A stretch of DNA of 64,000 nt from positions 1,178,001-1,242,000 of the forward strand of contig OY970289.1 in NCBI GenBank assembly GCA_963716135.1. The letters run 5' to 3'. Shown piece by piece: positions 27,090-35,682 of the stretch. How positions within the stretch are numbered: the stretch's first letter is position 1; each line of letters begins with the position of its first letter. The position numbers and the translations under genes were made by a program. Source of the DNA: CAVRAW01 sp963716135. Lineage in GTDB: Bacteria > Planctomycetota > Planctomycetia > Pirellulales > JADZDJ01. The notes under the pieces are model-generated. The model made no database searches. It was given only the letters and a program-made list of their open reading frames with translations, and had not been told where the DNA came from.

Positions 27090-27454
27090 TCCAGATGCAA
27101 ACCCGACTGACCGTGGCCGATAACACCGGCGCCAAGGAAGTGATGTGCTTCAAGGTGCTCGGGGGCAGCCGGCGGCGTTACGCCGGGCTGGGAGACATCG
27201 TCGTGTGCAGCGTGAAAAGCGTGATCGCCGGCAGCGACATCAAGAAGAAAGCCGTGGTGCAAGGCGTGATTGTGCGTACCAAGAAGGCGACTCGCCGCAG
27301 CGACGGCAGCTACGTGCGATTCGACAACAACGCGATCGTGCTGATCGACGCAGAAAAGAATCCGCGCGGCACTCGCATCTTCGGCGCGGTGCCCCGCGAA
27401 CTGCGGGAACGGAATTTCATGAAGATCGTGAGCCTCGCCAGCGAAGTGGTGTAA
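27086..27454 (+). CDS. rplN: 50S ribosomal protein L14
   Basis: A 122-residue protein of normal length beginning MIQMQTRLTVADNTGAKEV and ending in the family KIVSLASEVV. It is coupled to rpsQ by an ATGA overlap. Confidence 0.96.
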   Translation: MIQMQTRLTVADNTGAKEVMCFKVLGGSRRRYAGLGDIVVCSVKSVIAGSDIKKKAVVQGVIVRTKKATRRSDGSYVRFDNNAIVLIDAEKNPRGTRIFGAVPRELRERNFMKIVSLASEVV

Positions 27455-27466
27455 AGCAGAACAACC

Positions 27467-27817
27467 ATGGCAATTCACATTCGATCCAACGACATTGTGG
27501 AAGTGACTTCGGGCGAAGACCGCGGCCTGCGCGGCAAGGTGCTCAAGGTCCTGCCCAGCAAGGGCAAGGTAGTGGTTGAAGGCGTCAACCGCGTGTACAA
27601 GCACATGCGCCGCAGCCAGAAGAATCCGCAAGGGGGCCGGCTGTCGAAGGAAATGCCGATCGACATTTCCAACGTCACGCTGTTGGATCCGAACACCGAC
27701 AAGCCAACGCGCGTCGGCGTGCGGATTGCAAAGGACGGCAGCCGCGAGCGTTACGCGAAAGTCAGCGGCGCAGCAATGGGCACGATTACCGCCACCAGAA
27801 AATCCAACAAAAAGTAA
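27467..27817 (+). CDS. rplX: 50S ribosomal protein L24
   Basis: A 116-residue KOW-motif protein (VTSGEDRGLRGKVLKVLPSK) with the L24 loop HMRRSQKNPQGG and a C-terminal basic end. It lies 12 bases after rplN. Confidence 0.95.
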   Translation: MAIHIRSNDIVEVTSGEDRGLRGKVLKVLPSKGKVVVEGVNRVYKHMRRSQKNPQGGRLSKEMPIDISNVTLLDPNTDKPTRVGVRIAKDGSRERYAKVSGAAMGTITATRKSNKK

Positions 27818-27844
27818 TCGCAAAACGACTGACGACATTCCGCC

Positions 27845-28477
27845 ATGGCCAAGAAAGACAAAAAAGCAGCAGCCGCCGAGGACGAAGGCCCGAAGGGTCC
27901 AGTGCCGAAGCCGCGCCTGCTGGAGAAATACGAAAAGGAAGTGCTGCCGGCGCTTGCCAAAAAATTCGGCCGCGAAAACCGCATGGCCCTGCCCCGACTG
28001 CAAAAGATCGTGGTGAACATGGGCGTTGGCAGCGCGGTCTTGGAAAAGAAGAATTTGGATGATGCAGTCGCCGCGCTCACGCAAATCACAGGTCAAAAGC
28101 CGCTGGTCACGAAGGCCCGCAAAGCGATCTCGGGTTTCAAGCTCCGCGAAGGTTTGCAAATCGGCTGCAAAGTCACACTGCGCGGCGCGCGGATGTGGGA
28201 ATTCCTGGACCGCTTGATTTCGCTGGCCCTGCCCCGCGTGCGCGACTTCCGCGGTCTGGAACCCAACGCGTTCGACGGTAAAGGCAACTACAGCCTGGGC
28301 CTGTCGGAGCAGTTGGTGTTTCCGGAACTGAATCCCGACAAGTTCACCCGCGTGCAAGGCATGAACGTGACGATGGTGATTTCCGGCTCCAGCAACGAGG
28401 AATCTCGCGAAATGCTCCGCGGCTTGGGCCTGCCTTTCAAGGTCGAAGACAAACAGCCCAAAAAGGGCGCGGCATAG
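27845..28477 (+). CDS. rplE: 50S ribosomal protein L5
   Basis: A 210-residue 5S-rRNA-binding protein. The core begins near residue 25 (RLLEKYEKEVLPAL) and includes the motifs KIVVNMGVG, TGQKPLVTKARKAISGFKLR and GMNVTMVISG. A Lys/Ala-rich N-terminal extension of about 22 residues precedes the normal start, and a short Lys-rich tail follows it. Confidence 0.95.
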   Translation: MAKKDKKAAAAEDEGPKGPVPKPRLLEKYEKEVLPALAKKFGRENRMALPRLQKIVVNMGVGSAVLEKKNLDDAVAALTQITGQKPLVTKARKAISGFKLREGLQIGCKVTLRGARMWEFLDRLISLALPRVRDFRGLEPNAFDGKGNYSLGLSEQLVFPELNPDKFTRVQGMNVTMVISGSSNEESREMLRGLGLPFKVEDKQPKKGAA

Positions 28478-28517
28478 TTTCTAACCCCTCATCTCGAACC
28501 CTGAATAGCAAACACCG

Positions 28518-28703
28518 ATGGCCAGCAGTTCCAAAATGGCGAAAGCCAAACTGAAACCCAAGTTTTCCACCAAGTTGCGACGCCGCTGCCAATTGTGCGG
28601 GCGGGCGCGCGCGGTGTATCGCAAGTTCGGCTTGTGCCGCATTTGTTTTCGCAAGTTGGCCGACCAAGGTTTGATTCCCGGAGTAAGAAAGGCGAGTTGG
28701 TAG
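28518..28703 (+). CDS. rpsZ: 30S ribosomal protein S14, zinc-binding type
   Basis: A 61-residue short-form S14 with two CxxC pairs (CQLCGRARAVYRKFGLCRIC) that bind zinc, then the family end LADQGLIPGVRKASW. It lies between rplE and rpsH as in most bacteria. Confidence 0.95.
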   Translation: MASSSKMAKAKLKPKFSTKLRRRCQLCGRARAVYRKFGLCRICFRKLADQGLIPGVRKASW

Positions 28704-28717
28704 AGGACCCACAAAGC

Positions 28718-29113
28718 ATGACAACAGATCCTATCGCCGATATGCTGACCCGCATCCGCAACGCCATCCGCGTGGAGCGTTCCACCGTCGACATGCCTTC
28801 TTCCAAAGTGAAGCGGGGCGTCGCCGAAGTGCTCAAGCGCGAAGGCTACATTTGGGACTGGAAAGAAGTCGAAACGCAACCGGCCAATCAGTTGCGCATC
28901 GAACTGAAATACGGCCCCAATGGCGAGCGCGTCATCCGGCACTTGAAGCGCGTCAGCAAGCCCGGACACCGGATTTATTCCGGCGCGGCGAAGATGAAGC
29001 CGGTGCTCAGCGGATTGGGCATCTGCATCATCAGCACCAGTCGCGGGGTAATCAGCGACCGGGAAGCCCGGCAGCGCAAGCTCGGCGGCGAAGTGCTGTG
29101 CGAATTGTGGTAA
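28718..29113 (+). CDS. rpsH: 30S ribosomal protein S8
   Basis: A 131-residue protein starting MTTDPIADMLTRIRNA and ending GGEVLCELW with the STSRGVISDREAR loop typical of S8. The ATG at 28718 is 14 bases after the rpsZ stop. In other bacteria S8 represses the spc operon by binding its mRNA. Confidence 0.95.
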   Translation: MTTDPIADMLTRIRNAIRVERSTVDMPSSKVKRGVAEVLKREGYIWDWKEVETQPANQLRIELKYGPNGERVIRHLKRVSKPGHRIYSGAAKMKPVLSGLGICIISTSRGVISDREARQRKLGGEVLCELW

Positions 29114-29154
29114 TAAGAGCAATCAGCAACTAACGACTACCAATACACAGAACC

Positions 29155-29700
29155 ATGTCCCGAATCGGAAAAATTCCCGTACCTGTGCCCGACAAGGTGA
29201 AAGTGGCCATCACGCCGACCGAAGTGGCGGTGGAAGGCCCCTTGGGCAAGCTGAAGCAAGCGCTGTTGCCGGTGGTGAGCATCCAGCACGACGAAGCGGC
29301 CAAGAAGTTGGTCGTTTCGCGCGTTGATGATTCGCGCCAGGCGAAAGCCGCTCACGGGCTCACGCGAGCGCTGTTGCGCAACATGGTGGAGGGCGTCACG
29401 AAGGGATACGAAAAGAAGCTCGAGGTGGTCGGCGTGGGATATATCGCCTCGATTCAGAAGAACACGCTGCAACTTCGCGTCGGTTATGCCAACGAGGTCC
29501 AGTTGCCGATTCCCGTCGGTTTGAACGTCACTTGTCCGGACCAAACCCACATCCTAGTCAAAGGACCCGACAAGCAACTGGTAGGCGAGTTCGCTGCCGA
29601 AGTTCGCGCCGTGCGAAAGCCGGAGCCCTACAAGGGCAAGGGCATTCGATACGATGGCGAACAAGTGCGGCGCAAGGCCGGCAAGGCAGTTACCAAGTAA
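29155..29700 (+). CDS. rplF: 50S ribosomal protein L6
   Basis: A 181-residue protein starting MSRIGKIPVPVPDKV, with two L6 repeats and the C-terminal signature PEPYKGKGIRY near the factor-binding site. Length and spacing are normal. Confidence 0.96.
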   Translation: MSRIGKIPVPVPDKVKVAITPTEVAVEGPLGKLKQALLPVVSIQHDEAAKKLVVSRVDDSRQAKAAHGLTRALLRNMVEGVTKGYEKKLEVVGVGYIASIQKNTLQLRVGYANEVQLPIPVGLNVTCPDQTHILVKGPDKQLVGEFAAEVRAVRKPEPYKGKGIRYDGEQVRRKAGKAVTK

Positions 29701-29726
29701 GCGAGAGATTTCGTCGAGGATCGATC

Positions 29727-30095
29727 ATGAGCCGTCAGAAGAAATTCAACGTGCAAAGACAGCGCCGTGCCTGGCGAGTTCGCAAGAGCGTTCGCGGCAC
29801 GTCCCAGCGGCCGCGGCTGTGCATCGTTCGCAGCCTGAAGCACACGTACGCCCAGGTGATCGACGATTCCAAGGGCTGCACGCTGGCCTCGGCGGCGACG
29901 ACCGAAAAATCGCTGCAGAAGCACGTCAAATTCGGAGGCAACAAGGAAGCGGCTACGGCCATCGGCAAGGCCATCGCGGAACGTGCCTTGGCGGCCGGAA
30001 TCAAGCAAATCTGTTTCGATCGCGGCAGCAGCAAGTATCACGGTCGCGTGGCCGCATTGGCTCAAGCCGCGCGTGAAGCAGGTTTGAGCTTCTGA
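29727..30095 (+). CDS. rplR: 50S ribosomal protein L18
   Basis: A 122-residue protein starting MSRQKKFNVQRQRRAWRVR and ending FDRGSSKYHGRVAALAQAAR, the L18 signature for 5S rRNA binding. The ATG at 29727 is preceded by GAGGA (29716-29720). Confidence 0.95.
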   Translation: MSRQKKFNVQRQRRAWRVRKSVRGTSQRPRLCIVRSLKHTYAQVIDDSKGCTLASAATTEKSLQKHVKFGGNKEAATAIGKAIAERALAAGIKQICFDRGSSKYHGRVAALAQAAREAGLSF

Positions 30096-30120
30096 AAACA
30101 AAACCGAGAAAGCGAAAACA

Positions 30121-30699
30121 ATGTCCTCCGACGCACCACAAGAATCATCCGAGAAACCGAGTCGCAAGTCTGGCGGCGAAGGCCGTAGACATTCGGGCGA
30201 AGGCCGGCGGCAAGGGGGCGAATCGTCGCGCAAGAGCGACCTGATTGAAAAGGTGATTAAGATCCGCCGCTGTGCCGCGGTGGTCAAAGGCGGTCGCCGC
30301 TTCAGCTTCAACGGCATGGTCGTGGTCGGCAACGGCCGCGGCAAGGTCGGCTGCGGCTATGGCCGTGCGAACGAAGTGCCTCCGGCGGTAGACAAGGCCG
30401 TCAAAGACGGCGAGCGAAACATGGTCACCGTGCCGCTGGAAGGCAGCACGATCGCGCATCCCGTTAAGGGGCACTTCGGCGCCTCCGACGTGGTGCTCTT
30501 GCCGGCCAGCCCCGGCACGGGTGTCATCGCCGGCGCGGCAGTGCGAGCGGTGTGCGAAGCGGCCGGCATTCACGACGTGCTCACCAAGAATTACGGTTCC
30601 ACCAATCCGATCAATGTGGTGAAAGCCACCTTGGACGCGCTTAGCCAACTGCGCACCCAGCCGGAAGTGGCGCGGCTGCGAGGAGTGCCTTTGACATGA
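30121..30699 (+). CDS. rpsE: 30S ribosomal protein S5
   Basis: A 192-residue protein. The S5 core runs from DLIEKVIKIRRCAAVVKGGR, through the GNGRGKVGCGYG turn, to SLNP-equivalent TNPINVVKATLDAL. A 38-residue basic Ser/Gly-rich N-terminal extension with near-repeats of GGEGRRHSGEGRRQGGE precedes it. The stop overlaps rplO (ATGA), so there is no rpmD between them. Confidence 0.95.
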   Translation: MSSDAPQESSEKPSRKSGGEGRRHSGEGRRQGGESSRKSDLIEKVIKIRRCAAVVKGGRRFSFNGMVVVGNGRGKVGCGYGRANEVPPAVDKAVKDGERNMVTVPLEGSTIAHPVKGHFGASDVVLLPASPGTGVIAGAAVRAVCEAAGIHDVLTKNYGSTNPINVVKATLDALSQLRTQPEVARLRGVPLT

Positions 30700-31184
30700 G
30701 TCTCGATACGATCCATCGCGGCATTCACAAGAACAAGAAACGGCTGCGCATCGGCCGCGGCACCGGCTCGGGGCGCGGCAAGACATCCGGCCGCGGCCAC
30801 AAGGGCCAAGGGCAGCTTGCCGGCTGGAGCGCGCCGGGAGTCTTTGAAGGCGCGCGGATGCCGCTCATTCGCCGCATTCCCAAGCGCGGTTTCCATAACA
30901 CGTGGGGCAAGCGCATGGCCATCGTCAACCTGGGCGAGTTGGATGCCGCGTTTCGTTCGGGCTCGGAAGTGACGCTCGAATCACTACGCGAAGTCGGTCT
31001 GTGCAAGCGCCCGTGCGATGCGCTGAAAGTGCTCGGCGACGGCAAGTTGGGAAAGAAATTGAAGATCACCGCCCATAAGTTCAGCAAGTCGGCGCTGGAG
31101 AAGATCAAGGAAGCCGGCGGCGAGGCGATCGTCATTCCCGCCCCCAAGCCGGTCGAGCGCAAGAAAGCGAAAGCGGGCAAGTAA
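30696..31184 (+). CDS. rplO: 50S ribosomal protein L15
   Basis: A 162-residue protein with the Gly/Arg-rich L15 N-terminus (RIGRGTGSGRGKTSGRGHKG) and the motif FEGARMPLIRRIPKRGF. Its ATG overlaps the rpsE stop; the usual intervening L30 gene (rpmD) is missing. Confidence 0.95.
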   Translation: MSLDTIHRGIHKNKKRLRIGRGTGSGRGKTSGRGHKGQGQLAGWSAPGVFEGARMPLIRRIPKRGFHNTWGKRMAIVNLGELDAAFRSGSEVTLESLREVGLCKRPCDALKVLGDGKLGKKLKITAHKFSKSALEKIKEAGGEAIVIPAPKPVERKKAKAGK

Positions 31185-31197
31185 TCCGGCGACGCGT

Positions 31198-31215
31198 TGA
31201 TTGAGGCCTCAATCA
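31198..31215. promoter_or_regulatory. Perfect 18-bp palindrome between rplO and secY
   Basis: TGATTGAGGCCTCAATCA is a perfect dyad 13 bases after the rplO stop, followed by a T-rich stretch (TCGTCTTTTTC, 31218-31230). It could be a weak terminator or attenuator separating secY from the ribosomal genes, or a protein-binding dyad. Confidence 0.45.
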
Positions 31216-31289
31216 GCATTCGTCTTTTTCATTGCAGCGGGTAAAATCAGCCGCGACCAATTGAATCTATCCCGGCGACGGAGCGAACC

Positions 31290-32636
31290 ATGTGGGAAAA
31301 AATCCGGGTCATCTTCACCATCCCCGAGTTGCGCAGCAAAATTCTGCTGACCCTCGGACTGTTGGCGATCTATCGGGTGGGTTGGCAGATTCCGCTGCCG
31401 ATGATCGACCAAAAGGCGATGGCCTCGATCTTCAGCCAATCGCAGAGCGGGCTGGGAGCGCGATTGTCGCAGGCCGCCGTGTTTAGCGCCAGCCAGTTGA
31501 GCCAGGCGACGATTTTCGGCCTGGGAATCATGCCGTACATCTCGGCGTCGATTATTTTCCAGTTGTTGGGCAGTGTTTGGGGCCCGCTGGAACGGTTGCA
31601 GAAAGAAGGCGAGAGCGGCCGCAAAAAAATCAACGAATACACCCGTTATGCCACCGTGGTTTTGTGCCTGGGGCAAAGCTGGGCCATGATGAGTTGGCTG
31701 GCCAGCATCCGGCAGCCCAGCCTCATTAATCCCGAGTTTCTCAACGCCGCCGGGCAGATCACTTTCTTCTGGAAGTTCACCGCGGTGCTGACGATGACCG
31801 CCGGCACGATCTTCTTGATGTGGCTGGGGGAACAGATCGACGAGTTCGGGATCGGCAACGGGATCAGCTTGCTGATCATGGCCGGCATTTTGGCCCGCAT
31901 GCCCAGCGCCGGCTTGGAACTGATCAAGAATAGTTCGCTGGAACTGGGGGGCGGCGGCGGGAAATTCGGCCCGGAAAAATGGCTCGTGTTGATCATATTG
32001 TTTGTGGGCGTGGTGGCCGGTGTGGTGTACATGACGCAGGGCCAGCGACGCATTCCCACGCAAAGCGCCAAGCACGTGCGCGGCCGCCGCGTTTATGGTG
32101 GGGCGCGCGAATACCTGCCGCTGCGAGTGAATCAGGCCGGCGTGATGCCGATCATCTTCGCCTCGAGCTTGCTGCTGTTCCCCTACATGCTGTTCCAGGC
32201 GATGGCCGGCCATGGCGCCTTGTGGAGCAATTTGGCCGAGGCCTTCCACCGCGGCACCTCGTATTTCTACAACGTGCTGTACGTGCTCTTGATTTACTTC
32301 TTCTGCTATTTCTGGACGGCCATCAGCTTCAACCCGAAGGACATGGCCGACAATTTGAAGAATTTCGGCACGTTTATTCCCGGCTATCGGCCCGGCAGGC
32401 GCACCATCGATTATTTGGAAAAGGTGATGGTGCGGATTACCTACGTCGGCGCGGCATTTTTGGCCGTCGTGGCGATTACCCCCACGATCATTTCCACCGC
32501 CTTAGATATCCCGCCGAACGTGGCCAGTTTTTACGGCGGCACGGGATTGCTGATTGCCGTCAGCGTGGCGTTCGATCTGGTGCAAAAGATCGATAGCCAC
32601 CTGGTGATGCGGAATTACAAGGGACTGCTGGAGTGA
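31290..32636 (+). CDS. secY: Protein translocase subunit SecY
   Basis: A 448-residue channel subunit of the Sec translocase with ten hydrophobic segments. Family motifs are visible: LGIMPYISASIIFQLL (segment 2, lateral gate), GNGISLLIMAGI, and the plug and loop region. The cytoplasmic loop carries AKHVRGRRVYGG and YLPLRVNQAGVMPIIFASSL. It lies at the end of the spc group with a 105-base leader that holds a palindrome. Confidence 0.96.
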   Translation: MWEKIRVIFTIPELRSKILLTLGLLAIYRVGWQIPLPMIDQKAMASIFSQSQSGLGARLSQAAVFSASQLSQATIFGLGIMPYISASIIFQLLGSVWGPLERLQKEGESGRKKINEYTRYATVVLCLGQSWAMMSWLASIRQPSLINPEFLNAAGQITFFWKFTAVLTMTAGTIFLMWLGEQIDEFGIGNGISLLIMAGILARMPSAGLELIKNSSLELGGGGGKFGPEKWLVLIILFVGVVAGVVYMTQGQRRIPTQSAKHVRGRRVYGGAREYLPLRVNQAGVMPIIFASSLLLFPYMLFQAMAGHGALWSNLAEAFHRGTSYFYNVLYVLLIYFFCYFWTAISFNPKDMADNLKNFGTFIPGYRPGRRTIDYLEKVMVRITYVGAAFLAVVAITPTIISTALDIPPNVASFYGGTGLLIAVSVAFDLVQKIDSHLVMRNYKGLLE

Positions 32637-32642
32637 ACACAG

Positions 32643-32735
32643 AATGACTGAATGTCTAAATGCCTAAATGACTAAATGGATTTTGACACCGGGAACCTCC
32701 ATTCAGACATTTAGTCATTCAGTCATTTAGACATT
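32643..32735. repeat. Palindromic spacer built from AATGACTG / CTAAATG words
   Basis: It lies between secY and adk. The left arm (32643-32680) repeats AATGACTGAATGTCTAAATG-like 7- to 8-mers, and the right arm (32699-32735) is nearly its exact complement made of CATTTAGTCATTCAGT-like words. The loop is GTTTTGACACCGGGAACC-like. It is AT-rich within GC-rich DNA and would fold into a hairpin of about 37 bp with few mismatches, ending 12 bases before the adk start. Confidence 0.8.
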
Positions 32736-32747
32736 TTGAGTTTCCTC

Positions 32748-33326
32748 ATGCGGATTATTCTTCTCGGACCGCCTGGTGCAGGAAAAGGCACCCAGGCGCA
32801 GAAATTGGTCCAGCGCCTCAAGGTGCCGCATCTTTCGACTGGCGACATGTTCCGCCAGGCGATCGCGGCGGGCAGCGCTGTCGGTCAAACCGCCAAGGGC
32901 TACATGGACGCGGGGCAATTGGTCCCCGATGAAGTGGTGCTCGCATTGGTGGAGCAGCGGTTGGAACAGCCCGATTGTTCCGTCGGTTGCCTGTTGGACG
33001 GGTTCCCGCGTACAGTAAAGCAGGCCGAGGCGCTGGACAAATACTTCGCCGGCCGCGGCAAGCCGCTGGATGGCGTGATCGAACTGACCGTTGACGAAGA
33101 AGAATTGATTCGCCGGCTGATGGCGCGCGGGCGTGGCGATGATCAACCGGAGGTGATCCGCCAACGGATGGTTGCGTACCATCGGCAGACCAAACCGCTG
33201 TCGGACTATTATCGGAAGCGCGGAGTATTGGTGGAAATCGACGCCCTGGGAACCGTCGACGAAGTGTTCTCGCGGCTGACAGCCGCCGTAGACAAGCTGG
33301 CGACCGGCAAAACGTGGAAATCCTGA
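32748..33326 (+). CDS. adk: Adenylate kinase
   Basis: A 192-residue enzyme that interconverts ATP + AMP and 2 ADP. The P-loop is GPPGAGKGTQ, the AMP-binding part TGDMFRQAI, and the catalytic segment LLDGFPRTVKQAE. The LID is the short, zinc-free type (RGRGDDQPEVIRQRM). The ATG at 32748 gives the standard N-terminus MRIILLGPPGAGKG. The secY-adk-map order matches the Gram-positive-like arrangement. Confidence 0.95.
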   Translation: MRIILLGPPGAGKGTQAQKLVQRLKVPHLSTGDMFRQAIAAGSAVGQTAKGYMDAGQLVPDEVVLALVEQRLEQPDCSVGCLLDGFPRTVKQAEALDKYFAGRGKPLDGVIELTVDEEELIRRLMARGRGDDQPEVIRQRMVAYHRQTKPLSDYYRKRGVLVEIDALGTVDEVFSRLTAAVDKLATGKTWKS

Positions 33327-33441
33327 CGCTTTCGCTGCTGCGGCCTCTTCCCAGTGGCATCAAAGCCGCTCGCGACGTAGGATCATTAAGGACAGCAAGC
33401 ATCATTATTGAATCCTATTCGGCTGAAAAGCCGCACATCAC

Positions 33442-34299
33442 GTGAGTAGTTCTCCAAAGTGCATCAACCTCCGTTCGCCGCGTGAACTGGCGCAAATGCG
33501 CAAAGCCGGCCTTGCGGTCTGGGCGGCGCATCAGGCCGCGAAATCGGTGGTGCGTCCAGGGGCCGTCACGGCCGACATCGATGCGGTGATCGACGAATAC
33601 TTTCAACGGCACCAAGCGGTGCCGCTGTTCAAAGGCGTGCCGGGCAAGGTGCCCTTCCCCGCCGCTACGTGCATCAGCATTAACGAAGAAGTGGTGCACG
33701 GCATTCCTGGGCACCGCAAGCTGAAGGAAGGGGACGTCGTCAGCCTGGACACCGGTTGCAAGCTGCACGGCTGGTGCGGCGACTCCGCCTACACGCATCC
33801 GGTCGGGCGGGTTTCCGCCGAGGTGCAAAAACTGCTCGACGTCACCCGCGCCACGCTCGATTTGGCCATCGAACTGATGGCCGTCAAAACCCGCTGGAGC
33901 GACGTGGCCCGCGAAATGGCCGCCTATGTGCGCGATAATGGATTCTCGGTGGTAGAGAATTTCGTGGGGCACGGAATCGGCCGCGAAATGCATGAAGAGC
34001 CGCAGGTGCCCAATTTCGTCAGCCCGCAATTGCGCCGCAATCACGATTTCCGCCTCGAGCCGGGATTGGTGATTGCCATCGAGCCGATGGTCAACATGGG
34101 GCACAAGAAGACCAAAACGCTTTCGGACCATTGGACCCAGGTCACCGCCGACGGCAGCTATAGCGCCCACTTCGAACACACAGTGGCGATGACTCCCGAC
34201 GGTCCCTGGGTGCTGACAGCGCCTCCGAAGCCGGGCGAGGAGTTTGATGATAGCGTGCTGCGGGAAATGCTGAATCGCGTGCCGCAGGCGGCGAGTTGA
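33442..34299 (+). CDS. map: Type I methionine aminopeptidase
   Basis: A 285-residue dinuclear-metal enzyme that removes N-terminal Met from new proteins. All five metal ligands are visible: Asp in SLDTGC, Asp in GDSAYTH, His in VGHGIGREMH, Glu in AIEPMVNMG and Glu in AHFEHTVA. The start is GTG at 33442. The C-terminal 30 residues go beyond the core. It follows adk by 115 bases. Confidence 0.94.
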   Translation: MSSSPKCINLRSPRELAQMRKAGLAVWAAHQAAKSVVRPGAVTADIDAVIDEYFQRHQAVPLFKGVPGKVPFPAATCISINEEVVHGIPGHRKLKEGDVVSLDTGCKLHGWCGDSAYTHPVGRVSAEVQKLLDVTRATLDLAIELMAVKTRWSDVAREMAAYVRDNGFSVVENFVGHGIGREMHEEPQVPNFVSPQLRRNHDFRLEPGLVIAIEPMVNMGHKKTKTLSDHWTQVTADGSYSAHFEHTVAMTPDGPWVLTAPPKPGEEFDDSVLREMLNRVPQAAS

Positions 34300-34455
34300 A
34301 TGCAAGCGCCATTCGATCGTCGATTTGCGCGCCCGATTTCAACTGATTTCGGGGTTGTGCCGTGCGGTACGGCCTCTTAATATCGCGAATTCAAGTTCGG
34401 CACCGCCCCGGTTTTGCCGATAGAACCTCTGGAACCTTAGCCGCGTAATACGCAC

Positions 34456-34803
34456 ATGCACGTTTCCCCTGAATTTGCCCCTGGTTTTGGCTGGCGATTC
34501 TTACGTCGCTTGCGCGGAGCAATCCATTCGTTGGGCGTGGCCCTGGTGCTGTTCATGACCTTGGGCTGCGTCGATGCGAAATTGTCGCTCGCGGAAGAGG
34601 AGAACGGCGCCGAAACCGTGGCTGTGCTGATGCAAAGCGCTCGGCCCGTGCAGGCTCTTCATCGGCAACCTGGCGAGCTTGTCGCAACGGTGCGCAGTCA
34701 TGCCAACGTAGGTCGGGTAGTGCGCTCGATGTCGCAAGTCGACCACGCCTTCGCCGACGGTCACCGCATGGCCAATGGATTGATAGCGCCTCTTCTGACC
34801 TGA
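34456..34803 (+). CDS. Small putative lipoprotein, unknown
   Basis: A 115-residue frame with a basic start, a hydrophobic stretch and a possible lipobox (LFMTLGC, Cys near residue 39). The remainder is unremarkable and I recognise no family. No ribosome binding site is visible and the opposite strand is also open, so coding status is doubtful. It lies between map and the carbonic anhydrase gene. Confidence 0.35.
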   Translation: MHVSPEFAPGFGWRFLRRLRGAIHSLGVALVLFMTLGCVDAKLSLAEEENGAETVAVLMQSARPVQALHRQPGELVATVRSHANVGRVVRSMSQVDHAFADGHRMANGLIAPLLT

Positions 34804-34938
34804 ATCGCGTCTCTCTGGCGAAGTGCGGACATTGTGCTTGTCCGCGGTAATTGTCCTTGAATGCTCCTGATGCGTAACCGCGCGCTTTTTGGCGCTGCGC
34901 ATCGGTCAGCCGATCGCTTTTATTACCGGAGAGATATC

Positions 34939-35634
34939 ATGCAAATCCTCATCGATGGGGTGCATCATTTTCAGAAAATCGGTTTTGTCCAACATCGGCA
35001 GCTTTTCCAGCGACTGGCCAAGGGTCAAAAACCCGTGGCGTGCTTTATTACCTGTTCCGATTCGCGCATCGATCCGAACCTGATTACATCGGCCCAGCCC
35101 GGACAATTGTTCGTGGTGCGCAACGTGGGCAACATGGTTCCCTGTTACGGCACCAGCAACAACGGCGAGCTGGCGGCGGTCGAATTCGCCGTCACCGCCC
35201 TGGGAGTGAAAGACATCGTTGTTTGCGGTCACACGCAGTGCGGCGCGATGAAATCGCTGCTCAGCACCCACGGGCCGCAATATTCCCCCGTGTTGCAAGA
35301 TTGGCTTCGGCATGCCGACGCCACGGCCGCAATCATGCGCAGCCATTACGGGCATTTTTCCGGCGAGGCGCTTTTGACCGCCACGGCCGAAGAAAACGTG
35401 CTCGTGCAATTAGAACATTTGCGCACCCTGCCGGCAGTTGCGGCCCGTACAAAGCGCGGACTGCTGGACCTGCACGGCTGGATGTACAAGTTCGAAACCG
35501 GCGAAGTGTTCGCGTACAGCTCGGCGGCCCGGCAGTTCGTCAAATTCGGTGCTGTCGCCGCGGATTCGCCGGGCAATCTTTCGCATGCCGACAGCGGTCA
35601 ACCGGCGGGCGACGGATCGCCTTGCTTTGCGTGA
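34939..35634 (+). CDS. Beta-class carbonic anhydrase
   Basis: A 231-residue zinc enzyme interconverting CO2 and bicarbonate. Zinc ligands and partners are present: Cys39, Asp41 and Arg43 (CSDSRID), then His98 and Cys101 (HTQCGAM). The start is the ATG at 34939, six bases after GGAGAG; the frame is open further upstream but without family match. It stands directly before a SulP transporter gene, a pairing known from bicarbonate uptake modules, and inside the ribosomal cluster between map and rpmJ. Confidence 0.93.
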   Translation: MQILIDGVHHFQKIGFVQHRQLFQRLAKGQKPVACFITCSDSRIDPNLITSAQPGQLFVVRNVGNMVPCYGTSNNGELAAVEFAVTALGVKDIVVCGHTQCGAMKSLLSTHGPQYSPVLQDWLRHADATAAIMRSHYGHFSGEALLTATAEENVLVQLEHLRTLPAVAARTKRGLLDLHGWMYKFETGEVFAYSSAARQFVKFGAVAADSPGNLSHADSGQPAGDGSPCFA

Positions 35635-35682
35635 ACCTGATTCACTCCGACGACATTTTGAAATCACAAGGAGCATTGAAAT

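Noticed and set aside
35040..35682. Long frame running from inside the carbonic anhydrase gene into SulP
   Set aside because: Its first 200 codons are a shadow of the carbonic anhydrase gene in another frame.
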